NCBI GenBank assembly: GCA_021464245.1 | Contig: JADCRB010000016.1 | Span: 816,348 to 880,347, forward strand | Direction: 5' to 3' | Origin: Carallia brachiata | Lineage: Eukaryota; Streptophyta; Magnoliopsida; Malpighiales; Rhizophoraceae | Length of the DNA: 64,000 nucleotides | Shown: positions 42,933 to 54,500 of the stretch, one piece after another | How positions within the stretch are numbered: the stretch's first letter is position 1 | Layout: every line of letters starts with the position of its first letter | The notes under the pieces: model-generated | Told to the model about the DNA's origin: nothing | Database searches by the model: none | What the model saw: only the letters and a program-made list of their open reading frames with translations | Program-made: the position numbers and the translations under genes

Positions 42933-44249
42933 GTTTGTCAAATTGTGGTGATGTTCGATAAAATGAAATTTTGTTAAAAGATGGTTTTGCATACGATATG
43001 ATTTGCGTGCCCACCAATTGGCCATTTCCATGGCAGTTATGTAACATAACATTACATAGGTGACTTTTGGTTCAAAGAAATCTAGAGGCGTCGGTTGGTG
43101 AATTAAAGAAACTATTTCCCCTTGGACCAATGTACATGCATGTGAGAATTACTTTTTCTTAGTCCAATTGTCAATGGAAGCCACTTTGCTAAGTAGCTCT
43201 AGAAAATGAATTATTAATACCTTATTAAGCCCAATTATGTGCATGAAAAGGCACTGGTAGTTATAGAGTATACTGCTAGGTATATATATGCCAGTGGTCA
43301 AGGATATGATGTCGGTTTGTGTTTCAAAATAACTTACTTAATGCCTTCATGAGAATTGTCAACTACTTATGTTTCACTATTTATGATTTTTTTTACTTCT
43401 ATCGATTTTATTGCATTGCTTATAAAATCATTAAAAATGCAAATGGTGGCTTTTGAAGTTGAAAATAAATGAAAAGAGCAAGGCGTTGGACTTGTGGACA
43501 AAAAAAATAAATATATTGTCACTTGGTTATCACTTGGTTATAAGATGCATGGGGTGCTACAGCTACAGCAAGTCCAGGTCTTAGAAATACAACATGGAAA
43601 AGGAAAATGATGTCAATAATCTCACGTCCTTTTAGAAGGAAGGATCACAGGTTGCATAAAGAATTGAAAATGCAATTCCTGTACAAAGGAGCGGTGCAAA
43701 CGACACCAATAAGTTACAAATCCAAAAGCAACCGTGTAGATCGGTGGTTGAGTAACCACCAGGCCATTCACCACATAGTGATTAAACGCTATTGGTTAGC
43801 TTTGTTTGTCTTGAATTTAAAACCCAGCAACACCATATGATGGTTAGAGGCTTTTGGTCACAACCAAACTTTTGTTTACCTTAATATGCATGGACTTAGT
43901 AAGGACAATAGGAACAATTGGTCCACTCTCAAGTCTAATTGAATGTCGGCATATGTCATACTTGATATTTGGAACCATGCAATTGCACAATACTTAGAAG
44001 ACAATCTATTCCTATATATGGTTTGATGCTCTTTGCATCACTCACAAGTTAGGCTTAATAGCTCTGACAATAAGTGTGCATTATTATTGTTCTTAAAGAA
44101 ACAAACAAAAGAGAAGCATGCCAATCACTAGACGAAAAGCAATTTCGTTAATAAAAATTGTATCTATGATTAACGGTAAAAAAAAAGTCGCGACCATAAT
44201 CTTTTAAATAAAAGGATGTTATGTTAACCACTAGAACAATATTTGATAA
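42933..44249. other. Second internal region of the composite element, unique part
   Basis: Non-coding, with no gag/pol similarity. It has no clear match to the first internal region (40982-41639); homology between the two begins near 41640/44250. It may include other captured sequence. Confidence 0.4.
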
Positions 44250-44802
44250 AAGACCCTTAAATACATATGAAACTTGATAGACAAGACATTAAGAAGAGAT
44301 GGTTTCAAGTCCACAATTATTGATTACCCATGATGAAACCTCAACTCAACACTTGATACAACAACAAGTATTGAGTTCAATAAGTCAAAGTACATTATCT
44401 CGGTGATTTGAAGCACTATATTTGGTTTTTTCTCTATCCCAAGTGTTCATAGTGTTTAGTACCCGCAGTAAATTGGGAGGTTGAGCTTCTAAAACTCTTA
44501 ACATGCTTGAAAGGGTGCTTTAAGGTAGAGGTCTTAGTTTGCCTATGTGAATGTGGAATATTTAAGCTGTTCTAATAAGTTTAATGACTTGACTTTAAAA
44601 TATTCATGAAAGGATATGGAAATAATGACTTTTAATGTGTTAATTATTAATAAGAGAATCGCAATAATGTACAATCAAATGTGTGAAATATTGCTACAGT
44701 TTATTAATAAAAATAATTGGTTCAAAACTTGTCTACCGTACTATTTAGATTTGTTGTAATGTATAGTTCACTATGTAAAGTTTAATCTGTAAAATACTTT
44801 TA

Positions 44803-44914
44803 TGTTAAAAGGTCTAATTATCTTTTCTATATTCTTTATTATTTTTAACATAAATAGATATGAGTTTACCTTCTAAGGTTAATACTCTTTCTCTATGTTT
44901 CTGTTTCCATAACA
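44803..44914 (+). repeat. 5' LTR of the short-LTR copia element
   Basis: 112 bp, TGTTAAAAGGTCTAATTATC ... TCCATAACA. It matches 49317-49430 with scattered substitutions. Confidence 0.92.
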
Positions 44915-44925
44915 TGGTATCAGAG
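44915..44925 (+). other. Primer-binding site, initiator Met tRNA type
   Basis: TGGTATCAGAG begins at the first base after the 5' LTR. This is the standard primer site of plant copia elements. Confidence 0.92.
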
Positions 44926-45286
44926 TAAGAGAATTGAAAACCCTAAAATAATAAAAAAAAAAAAACAAAATTTTCTGTTGCAATTGCTTTCCTTGGCTTT
45001 TTTCTAGTTTCTTACGTTGGCTTATTCTTGGTAGTTCCTTTCTATTGGATGCTCACTATTGCAACAACAATATTGTTTTTGAGGCCTTTGTTTGTCCAAG
45101 CTGTAGCCTTTGTTTGTGAACGGACGCTCATAAAGTGACGCCTATTGAATCAGTATTGGTGCTTATTGTCCGTTTGTGAAATTCCAAAGGGGCAGATTAT
45201 TCACAAAGTGAGAAAGTAAGTCCAAAATACCTAGTAACTTTGCAAATTAGTTCTTATTTCTATCTTTGGATTTTCTTTGGCCCACA

Positions 45287-46285
45287 ATGGAAAGTAAAAG
45301 TCCATCACATCCATTATTTTCTCAATAGATTACTACCCGTAAGTTGAATGGTAGTAATTAATTACAGTGGTTTAAAGCAGTTAAGGTTTATTTGACAAGT
45401 CAAGGAAAAGTTTCTCATCTCACTAAAGAGTCAATTGATGAGAAAGTCAAATCCACATGGATTCAAGAAGATGCCCAGTTAGTTACTCAATTATGGAATT
45501 CAATAGAGCCTGAAGTAGCTGATATGTGTACTCATCTTGATACATGCAAGCAAATTTGAGACTATGTGCGGTTATTGTACTCGAGTAATTTGACATGCAT
45601 GTATGACCTGTCTCAACAATATTTTCAGTTGTAACAAGACAGTAGAAGTGTGACTGAGTATTTTGCCACCCTCAAATGGCTATATGTGGAGCTAAATGTG
45701 GTATTGCCTCTTTCAACTGATATTCGTGTGATGAAACAACAAAGAGAAAAAATGGTAGTTCTCAAATTTTTAGCTAGTCTGAAGCCAGAATTTGATTCAG
45801 TCAAGTCTCAAATTTTGAGAGGTGCAGAACTTCCATCCTTTGTAGAGACATACTCTCGGGTTTTGAGAGCATCAATGTGAGATAATTCTCAAAGTGGCAA
45901 TCTCTTAATGGTTGATAAATCAGCCCTTGTCACTCAATCACCTAACAGTGGGAAAGGTGATTTGTCTTATGAAGGCAAAGGTTATCGTGATAGTCGTGGT
46001 CGTGGTTTTCGAGGAGGGCGTGGTGGTAGAGGCCCACCTCGACATTGTACTCATTGTGGACTTAATAATCACACTAGATAGACTTGTTGGGATTTGATTG
46101 GCAAACTACCCCGCTTTGCTAATATTGTCACTTCTAATAATGTGGAGACTAGTTCATCAGCACTAGTCAACCCGAAGGTTGTCTGTGATCCAAAACAAGT
46201 GATGGTGTCAGAAGAGGAGTATTCTAAGTTCCTCAAGTATCAGGCAGCCAACCAAGCATCTCTTCCAACTGCCTTTTTAGCCTAG
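45287..46285 (+). pseudogene. Copia Gag remnant (short-LTR element)
   Basis: Starts ATGGAAAGTAAAAGTCC and reads MESKSPSHPLFSQ then a stop. A Gag core follows (KLNGSNYLQWFKAVKVYLTS; SVTEYFATLKWLY; FLASLKPEFDSVKSQILRG). An RG-rich stretch (GYRDSRGRGFRGGRGGRGPP) precedes the CCHC knuckle near 46045-46090. Stops interrupt it at several points, including one inside the knuckle (46079-46081). Confidence 0.85.
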
Positions 46286-46329
46286 AAAGGTAATCTTACA
46301 ACTTGCATTTCCTCTAGTTTTCACCTCAA

Positions 46330-49310
46330 AGCCTTGGGTTATTGATTCTGGTGCCACAGATCATATGTCAAGTACACCTTGCATTTTTTCTCATTTACAA
46401 TACTCCAGTACATTGTCCAAAATTACATTGGCTGATGGTTCAACGATTAGTGTTAGTGGTGAGGGAACTATAAAACCTAATTCTTCTCTTTCTTTGTCAT
46501 CTACTTTTTATATTCCTTCTTTCCCATTTAATCTTATGTCTGTTAGCAAACTCACCAAAAATTTAAATTGTTCTGTCTCCTTTTACCCCGATTCTATTGT
46601 TATCTAGCATTTGAAGACAAAGAAGACTATTGGTGGAGGACATGAGTTGAATGACGTTTACTACTTTGATCATTCTCCATCAACAGTTGCCTGCACAACT
46701 GTTGCTTCACCTCTCCAAATTCACTGTTGTCTTGGTCATCCCTCTTTGGGGTCCTTGAAGATTTTAGTTCCTAGTTTATGTCATGTTAAGTCATTAGATT
46801 GTGAGTCATGTCAGTTAGGCAAGCATCAGTGCATTTCTTTTCCTTCTTGGGTTAATAAACGGGCATCCTGTCCTTTCATGTTAGTTCATTCAGTTGTTTG
46901 GGGTCCTAGTCGTGTAAACTCTAAGTTTGGTTTTCGATATTTTGTTACTTTTATAGACAATTATTCAAGAGTTACATGACTTTATCTAATAAAAGATCGG
47001 TCTGAAGTATTCTTTATTTTTCGTGCCTTTTGTGCTGAGGTTAAAACCCAATTTGATTTACAGGTTCGCATACTTCAGAGTGATAATGCTACCGAATATT
47101 TTTCCAACCCCTTCAAAGATTTCATGACTACTTTTGGCATTATTCACCAATCACCAATCATTTTGTGTTCATACACCACAATAGAATGGGGTAGCCAAGA
47201 GAAAGAATAGGCATCTTATAAAAGTAGCTGGAACCCTCTTGATACACATGCATGTTATCAAATTTTTTGGAGTCATGACGTTCTCACAGCTTGCTTTTTA
47301 GTTAATCGTCAACCATCTTCTGTGCTTGATAACCAATCTCCTCATAGTATTTTATTTCCTCATGAATGTTTATATCCATTGCCACTACGTATATTTGGAT
47401 GTTTGTGTTTTGTTCACCAACTCAGTTTAGGAGCAAGTTGAGTCCTCGTGCTGCTAAGTGCATATTTTTAGGCTATTCTCGAACACAAAAGGGTTATCGT
47501 TGTTACAGTCCTTTGTTAAATAAATTCTTTACATGTGCAGATGTGACTTTCTTTGAATCTACACCTTATTATTCAGACTCACCATTTACTAGTGACATTA
47601 TTCAATCTCCGAATCTTTCTTCTCCTATTTCTATGGATATACCTCCGACTGCATCTTTAACCCCAAACAATTTGTTAGATCGTTTGTCCGGTCCTAATTT
47701 ACAAGTGTATACTCGTCGTAAGGTACAACTGCCTGTTGACTCTAGTGCTCCACCAGTTGACCATTTGTCTGCAAATCTAACTCCTGCACTCTCCTCTGAT
47801 GTTGATTTGGATCTACCTATTGCCCTTAGAAAAGGTATTAGACAATGCACTTCTCATCCTATCTCTAATTATGTCTCATTTGCTCACTTTTTTCCTTCAT
47901 ATCATGCTTTTGTTACTGTTTTTTCTTCAATTGATATACCCAAGTTTGTCCCTGAGGCTTTGTGCCATTTTTTGGTGGCTAAAGGATACACTCAAATACC
48001 CAGTCTCGACTATTTAGAAACATTCTCTCTTATGGCTAAGATTGCCTCTGTCAGAATTGTCCTTTCATTGGCTGCTATCTATAATTGGCCTTTGCATCAG
48101 TTAAGATTAAAAATGCTTTCTTACATGGTGACCTTGATGAGGAAGTTTATATGGAGCAACCTCCTGAGTTTGTTGCTCAGGGGAAGTCTGAGATAGTTTG
48201 TCGATTGAAGAAGTCTCTCTATGGTTTGAAACAGTCTCCTCATACATGGTTTGGTAGATTTACCAACGTCGTGATGGAATTTGGTCTTTAAAGATGTGGA
48301 GTTGAGCATACAGTTTTTCACCGACATTCTGCTGTAGGTAAAATACCATTGATTGTATATGTGGTTGATATTGTGATTACAGGTGATGACTCTAAGGGAA
48401 TTCAGCAACTAAAAGCCTTTTTACATACTAAATTCCAAACTAAAGACTTGGGATTGTTGAGATATTTTCTAGGGATTGAAGTGGCTAGATCACACCATGA
48501 CATTTCCCTGTCTCAAAGAAAATATGTTATGGACTTATTGAGTGAAACTAGTATGTTGGGCTCTAAACACATTGATAGTCCCATGGACCCGAATATCAAG
48601 CTTTGTCATGATGAAGGGTAGTTGTTTGAGGATACAGGAAGGTATAGAAGATTGGTTGGCAAGCTAAACTATCTTGTTATCACAAGACCTGATATTTCCT
48701 TTGCAATGAGTGTGGTAAGTCAGTTTTTAGATGTTCCTAGATCATTGGGAACCTGTGATACGTATTTTGAGATATCTTATGGGAGCTCCAGGGCGAGGTT
48801 TATTGTACCAAAGTTATGGTCATACTCAAATTGAAGGTTACTGTGACGCTGATTGGGCAGGGTTGCCGTCTGATAGAATGTCGACTATAAGATATTGTAT
48901 CTTTGCGGGAGGTAATGTGGTTTCTTGGAAGAGTAAGAAGCAAGTTGTTATTGCCAGATCTAGTGCAGAATCTGAATATAGAGCTATGGCCCACGCTACT
49001 TGTGAGTTAATCTGGATGAGGAGTCTGCTGCATGAACTTGGAATTGACCATTCACAACCTATATGAATTTGATATGTGACAACCAAGCTGCTATTCATAT
49101 TGCTTCCAATCCAGTCTTTCATGAGAGAACAAAGCACATTGAAGTTGATTGTCATTTTTTTTGAGAGAAACTTTTGCAGAAGATTGTTGAGAGAAAGCAT
49201 GTAAAGTCAGAAGATCAATTAGTTGATTTATTTACCAAACCTTTGGGTAGTTCACGGGTTAGTTACATTTGTAACAAGCTGAGAACATATGATATATATG
49301 CTCCAGCTTG
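46330..49310 (+). pseudogene. Copia Pol remnant (short-LTR element)
   Basis: The protease motif WVIDSGATDHM is at about 46336-46370. The integrase zinc region (HCCLGHPSLGSLK; CESCQLGK) and core (FVTFIDNYSR, LQSDNATEYF) lie at 46720-47110. RT starts abruptly at VAKGYTQIPS (about 47975), directly after integrase C-terminal sequence, so the N-terminal RT segment is deleted. In RT the catalytic YVDD reads YVVD (48355-48366), losing one catalytic Asp. RNase H (EGYCDADWAG, RSSAESEYRAMA) is at about 48830-49060. Several stops and frame changes occur as well (46978, 48118 region, 48619). The polypurine tract GAGGGGG is at 49310-49316. Confidence 0.88.
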
Positions 49311-49316
49311 AGGGGG

Positions 49317-49430
49317 TGTATTAAAAGGTATAATTGTCTTTTCTATATTCCTCATTATTTTTAATATAAATAGATATGAGTCTACTTTTTAGGATTAAGA
49401 CTCTTTCTCTTTGTTTTTATTTTCATAACA
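49317..49430 (+). repeat. 3' LTR of the short-LTR copia element
   Basis: 114 bp, TGTATTAAAAGGTATAATTG ... TTTCATAACA, preceded directly by the polypurine tract. Confidence 0.92.
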
Positions 49431-49503
49431 CTTTACTTATACATTTGACTTTCAGAATTACTGCAAATCGTTTCATTTTCAAATTTTGACAATGACGGGA
49501 GAT

Positions 49504-49959
49504 TATTGGAGAATTTTCAAAATATTAAGAGTTATATCCCTAGTTAATTTGATAGTTATTGAAAGATGTACATTGATGAAAAGACAAGTTCATTGATAAA
49601 AAGACACGTTAAAAAAGTCGTATTTATTGGGTCTAAAAGATGTCTTTCTTGCCCAAACAACTGTCTAATTATTCTCCCTATAATATGTGATGCGCGCATT
49701 CATATAAATACAGAGAAGATAAAAAAAACTTATACATAAGTTGAGAGTAATTTTTGATAGTACAATAACTTCTCGAGAGCTTAATTTCAGTATTGTAACA
49801 TATAATCAAGTGTATTTCATTTTATCCTGTAAGAGAGTTTGTTTAAAACCTCTATCATATTTAAGTGACGGTAAATTTTACTTTTAGGAATGTGACACTA
49901 TTAAACAACTTGAAGTAAATTCTTTCATATTGCAATCTATCCTTTTTCCGATTCTAATA
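49504..49959 (+). repeat. LTR copy 3 of the composite element
   Basis: 456 bp, starts TATTGGAGAATTTTCAAAAT and ends CCGATTCTAATA, followed by the TTTTG target duplication. Confidence 0.82.
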
Positions 49960-49964
49960 TTTTG

Positions 49965-51507
49965 TACAAACAATGAAGATCCAGGGTGCGCTGGAAAACG
50001 GTGAGTTGGGGCATTATCAGCCAACAATTAAATTTTGTGTTAATTTCAAACTTGATCTCGCAACTAATAATAGTTCGTGGAATATTTATGCGCGTTCACT
50101 CCAACTTATTATTCCCTTGAATTTACTGGCAAACAAGAGAGGAAGTACCACACACAAGCATAAAACAGAAGACAGAAAAATTAAGAGCGACATACAAATG
50201 CTTAAAGAAGAGGATGATACTGCAAGATAACAAAGAAAGGAACCAAAAAATTAATAACAAAATACAAAAACAAGAGGAAAAACCTAGGGGTCAGAGGTCC
50301 TAGACGACGTAACAGAGGCCCCCTAGTTGTATAAGAAAAAAATAAAAAAAGGGGGGCAAGCACCCTGTTCAACAAAGGGTCTGCTCCCCTTATTGTTACC
50401 AGCTTCTATTCTGATAACCAAACCCAAAAACAAAAAACAACAAAATTGAAGATATCATGCAGAAAGACATCAAAAACAGAGATTTCCAGATGCTAGACTT
50501 TACTTTCTCCTTGGTTATACTTTTTTCATGGTCAAAAGTAAAAACCTCATAAAACTGGCAAATGAGTTGGTTATAGACCTATATTATATTTTAGGGATAT
50601 CGTTAATTAATGAAATTAACTTTTCATTTTTAATACTGTTTTTATGCACGATATAATCCTCAATAGATTTTAAAAAAAGTGTCAAACAATAAATAAAATT
50701 TATAAAATAATAATGATGAAACTACAAATATGAGATATCTATAGAGAAAATATACTGTTTTAAAATGTTACGGGTGTTGATAAAGTCAAAAAACTAACAC
50801 ATTATATTTTATCTTATGAAAAAAAAAAAACAGTTGATTTTCATTGACTAATATGAGATATTTAAACAATATATGAGTGTTTGTTACATAACAAAGGTCA
50901 CTGAATTGACCCTTTATAAAATTTGCTAATGAAATATTATTTATTATTTAAGAAATTTATCATGGCCATGTAAGTGATTCATGCATTAGGTAACTCTCGC
51001 AAAATCGTTATGGTTTGATGTTGGTTTTACGTGATCCCAATTAACAGTCACTTGTAGAAATCAACTTTGAGCATATCATGATGGTTAAAAGTATAAACCT
51101 TATTTTGAAAACTAAAAAAGATATGGGCCTCAATGGAAGAAATTTTTAAAAAAATTTAGGCCTTAAATGAGGCATATCCCTTGTCTGATGTGTTTTGCTG
51201 ATTTTGTTTCTCCGTTCAAATATAGTCACTCACTTCTTCACATTGAATTTCGACAACACAAATCTCAAACAAGTTTCTTTCTTCCACATGTTTGACAAAG
51301 AAACGTTGATTGATCAAACATTTCCGCAGAACAAAAAATGATTAACCCATCTCGAATATGCTATTCCCTCCAATTTCGGTATCCTGTACAATGTTTGTCA
51401 AAGGAACATGCAAAAGCCTCTGTACATTTCTCTGTAATGTCTGTCTACGTTTTCTTTTTCTTTTCACATTTTTCCATTTCTTACATTTGAATCATAAGAG
51501 GCAGTTT
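49965..51507. other. Intergenic DNA and 3' UTR side of the antiporter gene
   Basis: No gene recognised. The stretch nearest 51507 is probably the 3' UTR of the minus-strand antiporter. Otherwise AT-rich, with short A and G runs near 50336-50356. Confidence 0.5.
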
Positions 51508-54500
51508 TCATATGGCTAGTGTTCCTTCTGTAACTTGGTTATCATCCGAAGAGTCCGCAGGCTGAACCTTGGATCTGCTCGTGACTCGAGAAAAACCATA
51601 CCCGAGTGAACTTCCGCTGGCTTCACATAGCTGCAAGGCAATAGAGATAATCCTCCCAACGTCAAGCTATATATCACTGGAGACTCAGCATTGAATTCTC
51701 CCCATCAAAAAAATTGCATATCAGATTTTTCGCTAGCACAAGCTTTCCTAAACACATATTTGAAAAAAATTATAATAATAATAAAAAGCAGAATCTGAGT
51801 ACCTCAGTAAGTTCAGACAAGTGGCGAGACCTAAATTCATTGATAGTTGCGGCAATCTCCGACGTGGGTAGTTTAGCCTAAAGGATGGGAAATGGGATGA
51901 AGTTAAAACTCAAAACAAACTGCTAGAATATCAAGGAAGCAGAATCAGATGGCCAGAGATGATGAAAATGTAAAAAGTCCATCAACACACTCATTTTAAT
52001 AATGTATTGCAGCTTTACATATACAGACCAGATTTCCATATGCATTCAGCCTCACTGTCATCATTCGTGAGTCGTAAGAGGAAGTGCATATGGGCCATCA
52101 GAAAGGACTCATCAAAGTAACCCGCAAGAATTCATGGCATTTCAGCTTCACAATGGTTGTTTGTTAAATGAAGTTAAATTAAAAACAGTGCTCCGGTTGT
52201 TACATGCCACAGGAAGTGATTCAACTAAGAGACTATCACTCTATTTTGTATTTCCTTTTTGGTCCAGTTGATGTTTCTTTTTGGGGGGGTGGGGGGGAAC
52301 CGTGGGGCAGAGTTAAGTATGAGTGAGATATGAAGTTGGAAACTCAAATCTCACACCCAAGTTATACACTTGGTAGTGATTCTTCTTATTTTGTAATTAC
52401 CTGCGCAAGAACAGCAGCTGCCAACTGTAGACTTGGTTCCAGTGTCTCAGGGACAACCTGTGAGATATAACGGCATGTGAGGGCATTTGATATGAAACAT
52501 TTACAAGCTGAGTACCCGACTGTTATAAAATATAATCCTTGCTGTTCCAAAGCAACTTGACAGAAGAGGGATTAGAGTATTACCGCTGTGGCCCCAGCCT
52601 TCTCCAAATTGAGGCCATGGTCAACATCATGAGCACGGACAAAAGTCTTCACATTGGGAAAATACTTGTTCAAAGCCCAAACAGTTCTATAATTTGCACC
52701 AGGTGTATCTAAAGTTATTGCTGCACATGCTCTTTCAGCACCAACTTTGTGGAGGACCTAGATACAGAACATAAAGCACATGAAATGTTGGATCTGACAA
52801 CAGGCATGCTGATGATGCATACAGCCTTACCTCCCGACTACCCGCATCCCCAAAATACACAGGCAGGTCCAGTGCTCTCCCAATCGCAACTCTATCACTG
52901 AAAACAATAAACTTCAAAAAACTAATCCAGCATATTGTGGCTTCTGTTTGCTCATGTTTATCGAACAAATACTGAAAGCAATCATAGATGGTCACAGCAT
53001 ATAATGACAGAAATTTATAGTTGTCTCCTCCTCATTTTCTTTCTAGGCAGCAATAATTTTGAAATAACAATGTGTATGATCAACAAAACATCAGTGCACC
53101 GTTGTTGGGTTAGCCAAAGACTTCACATGTTTTTAGCAATTTCCATGGCATCATCAAATGATACAAGTCTTGACAAGGCACTAGAACGCCCTAAGGTGGG
53201 TCCCTCTTTTACTTTCTTTGTTCTTGTTAATCTACTGACAGAAAAGACCATCACAGGATTTGTGCATAACTCATCTGTACATTCAGTTATCCTCACCAGT
53301 ACCTAACATACTGACTTAATTTGGCAGAGAGATAAAATGACTGGCTAAGACTGCACTTTTTAATGACTGTTACACCATTTGACAGAGACACAATTTTGTT
53401 ATGTTGCACCATTTGATAAAGACACGATTTTAGTCATAAAGATAGACCTTGAGCATATAAACATATTCTGAAGAAGGATAACTAAAAGGTGCATGTATGG
53501 TTTTCAATATTGGGCTTACCTTCTGACATCAAGAGCAACAAATGGAATTAACCGTTCTGATAGAAGCTGTGCAATAATCTGGCCACCAAGAAAGTTACAC
53601 ATATCTTAATGTTTTCACAACTAGGTTACCTAGAAAGTTGCATGAGGGTGACTCGAACATAATGCGTTGGACAACATACCTGACCAACACGTCCAAATCC
53701 ACATATAATAATATGATCCTGCAAATCATCCGTCTGTAAAGAAAATTAAGCCAAGAGAAAGATATTAGTGAATGCAATCTAAACTGACATATGGGAAAAG
53801 ACATGTCTGAATATGGTCCCTGCACAGTTTAAACCAATAACACCTGCCAAACTAAGAGAAGATACTGAGAAGGAAAATGCAACAATAACTGAAAATAAGA
53901 GATTGCAGCAAGGAAGAAGTCCTGGCCACCAAGTGAATTATTCCATAAATACAACATGTCAAGTTACACTGCGCTTTCAATTGCATAAATTCAGTTCCCA
54001 AACTCATTGTCATATCCATAAACTGACCTCATATCACATTGATAATTACAAGGCTCTATGGTTTGATTTTGAAACAGCCTAGTAAATTCAAACACAAAAA
54101 GGGCAGACATTTTAAAGGAGAATCTAAACCAAAAAATTCGCATGTAATTTATGATGAGCTATGAATCCATGACATAACAAGAATGGATAGACGATACTGC
54201 CTCAAGTGCACAGAAGTCACTCAAAGTGCACCATGTATGACAAAGCATAAATGATTTTACAGGAAAATATTGAAGCTTGCCCTTACACCATATCCGTCTG
54301 CTTGAAACAATCATCCGCAACAAATGAACAACTCGGAAAACTAAAAATTCCAAGGTTTGATATAGATACACGAAGCAGCTCATTATAGCCTTTGCATTAC
54401 AGTTATACTCTTACATTGTGCATCTTACCTCACTCTCAACTGGTAACAAACTTCGAACATCATGCAGATCAAAGCGGGAGGCAATTAGCTGGCCTCCAGC

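Larger units (their letters stand above)
44803..49430 (+). mobile_element. Ty1/copia element with very short LTRs
   Basis: 4628 bp, with LTRs of only 112 bp (44803-44914) and 114 bp (49317-49430), both TG...CA. The primer site follows directly. The flanking 5-mers TTTTA and CTTTA differ by one base, so the duplication has decayed slightly. Gag, protease, integrase, RT and RNase H are recognisable in copia order but broken. The element interrupts the second internal region of the composite element, whose two halves rejoin at 44802/49431. Confidence 0.93.
40530..49959 (+). mobile_element. Composite three-LTR non-autonomous element with nested insertions
   Basis: The duplication TTTTG stands at 40525-40529 and 49960-49964 and brackets three copies of one LTR of about 450 bp (40530-40981, 42242-42932, 49504-49959) separated by two internal regions. 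Both internal regions end in the same roughly 600-bp block (41640-42241 against 44250-44802 plus 49431-49503), including GTGATTTGAAGCACTATA and GGGAGATTATTGGAG. The purine-rich ATGGCGGGAGA / ATGACGGGAGA directly before LTR copies 2 and 3 can serve as a polypurine tract. No gag or pol is seen outside the nested copia element. The structure LTR-int-LTR-int-LTR inside a single target duplication implies that the unit was already tandem at insertion or was duplicated in place by unequal exchange. About 4.5 kb remain once the nested MITE and copia element are removed. Confidence 0.82.

Noticed and set aside
47366..48196. A 276-codon plus-strand ORF that might be a separate gene
   Set aside because: It is the integrase C-terminal/RT part of the short-LTR copia element, joined across a deletion, and continues its domain order.
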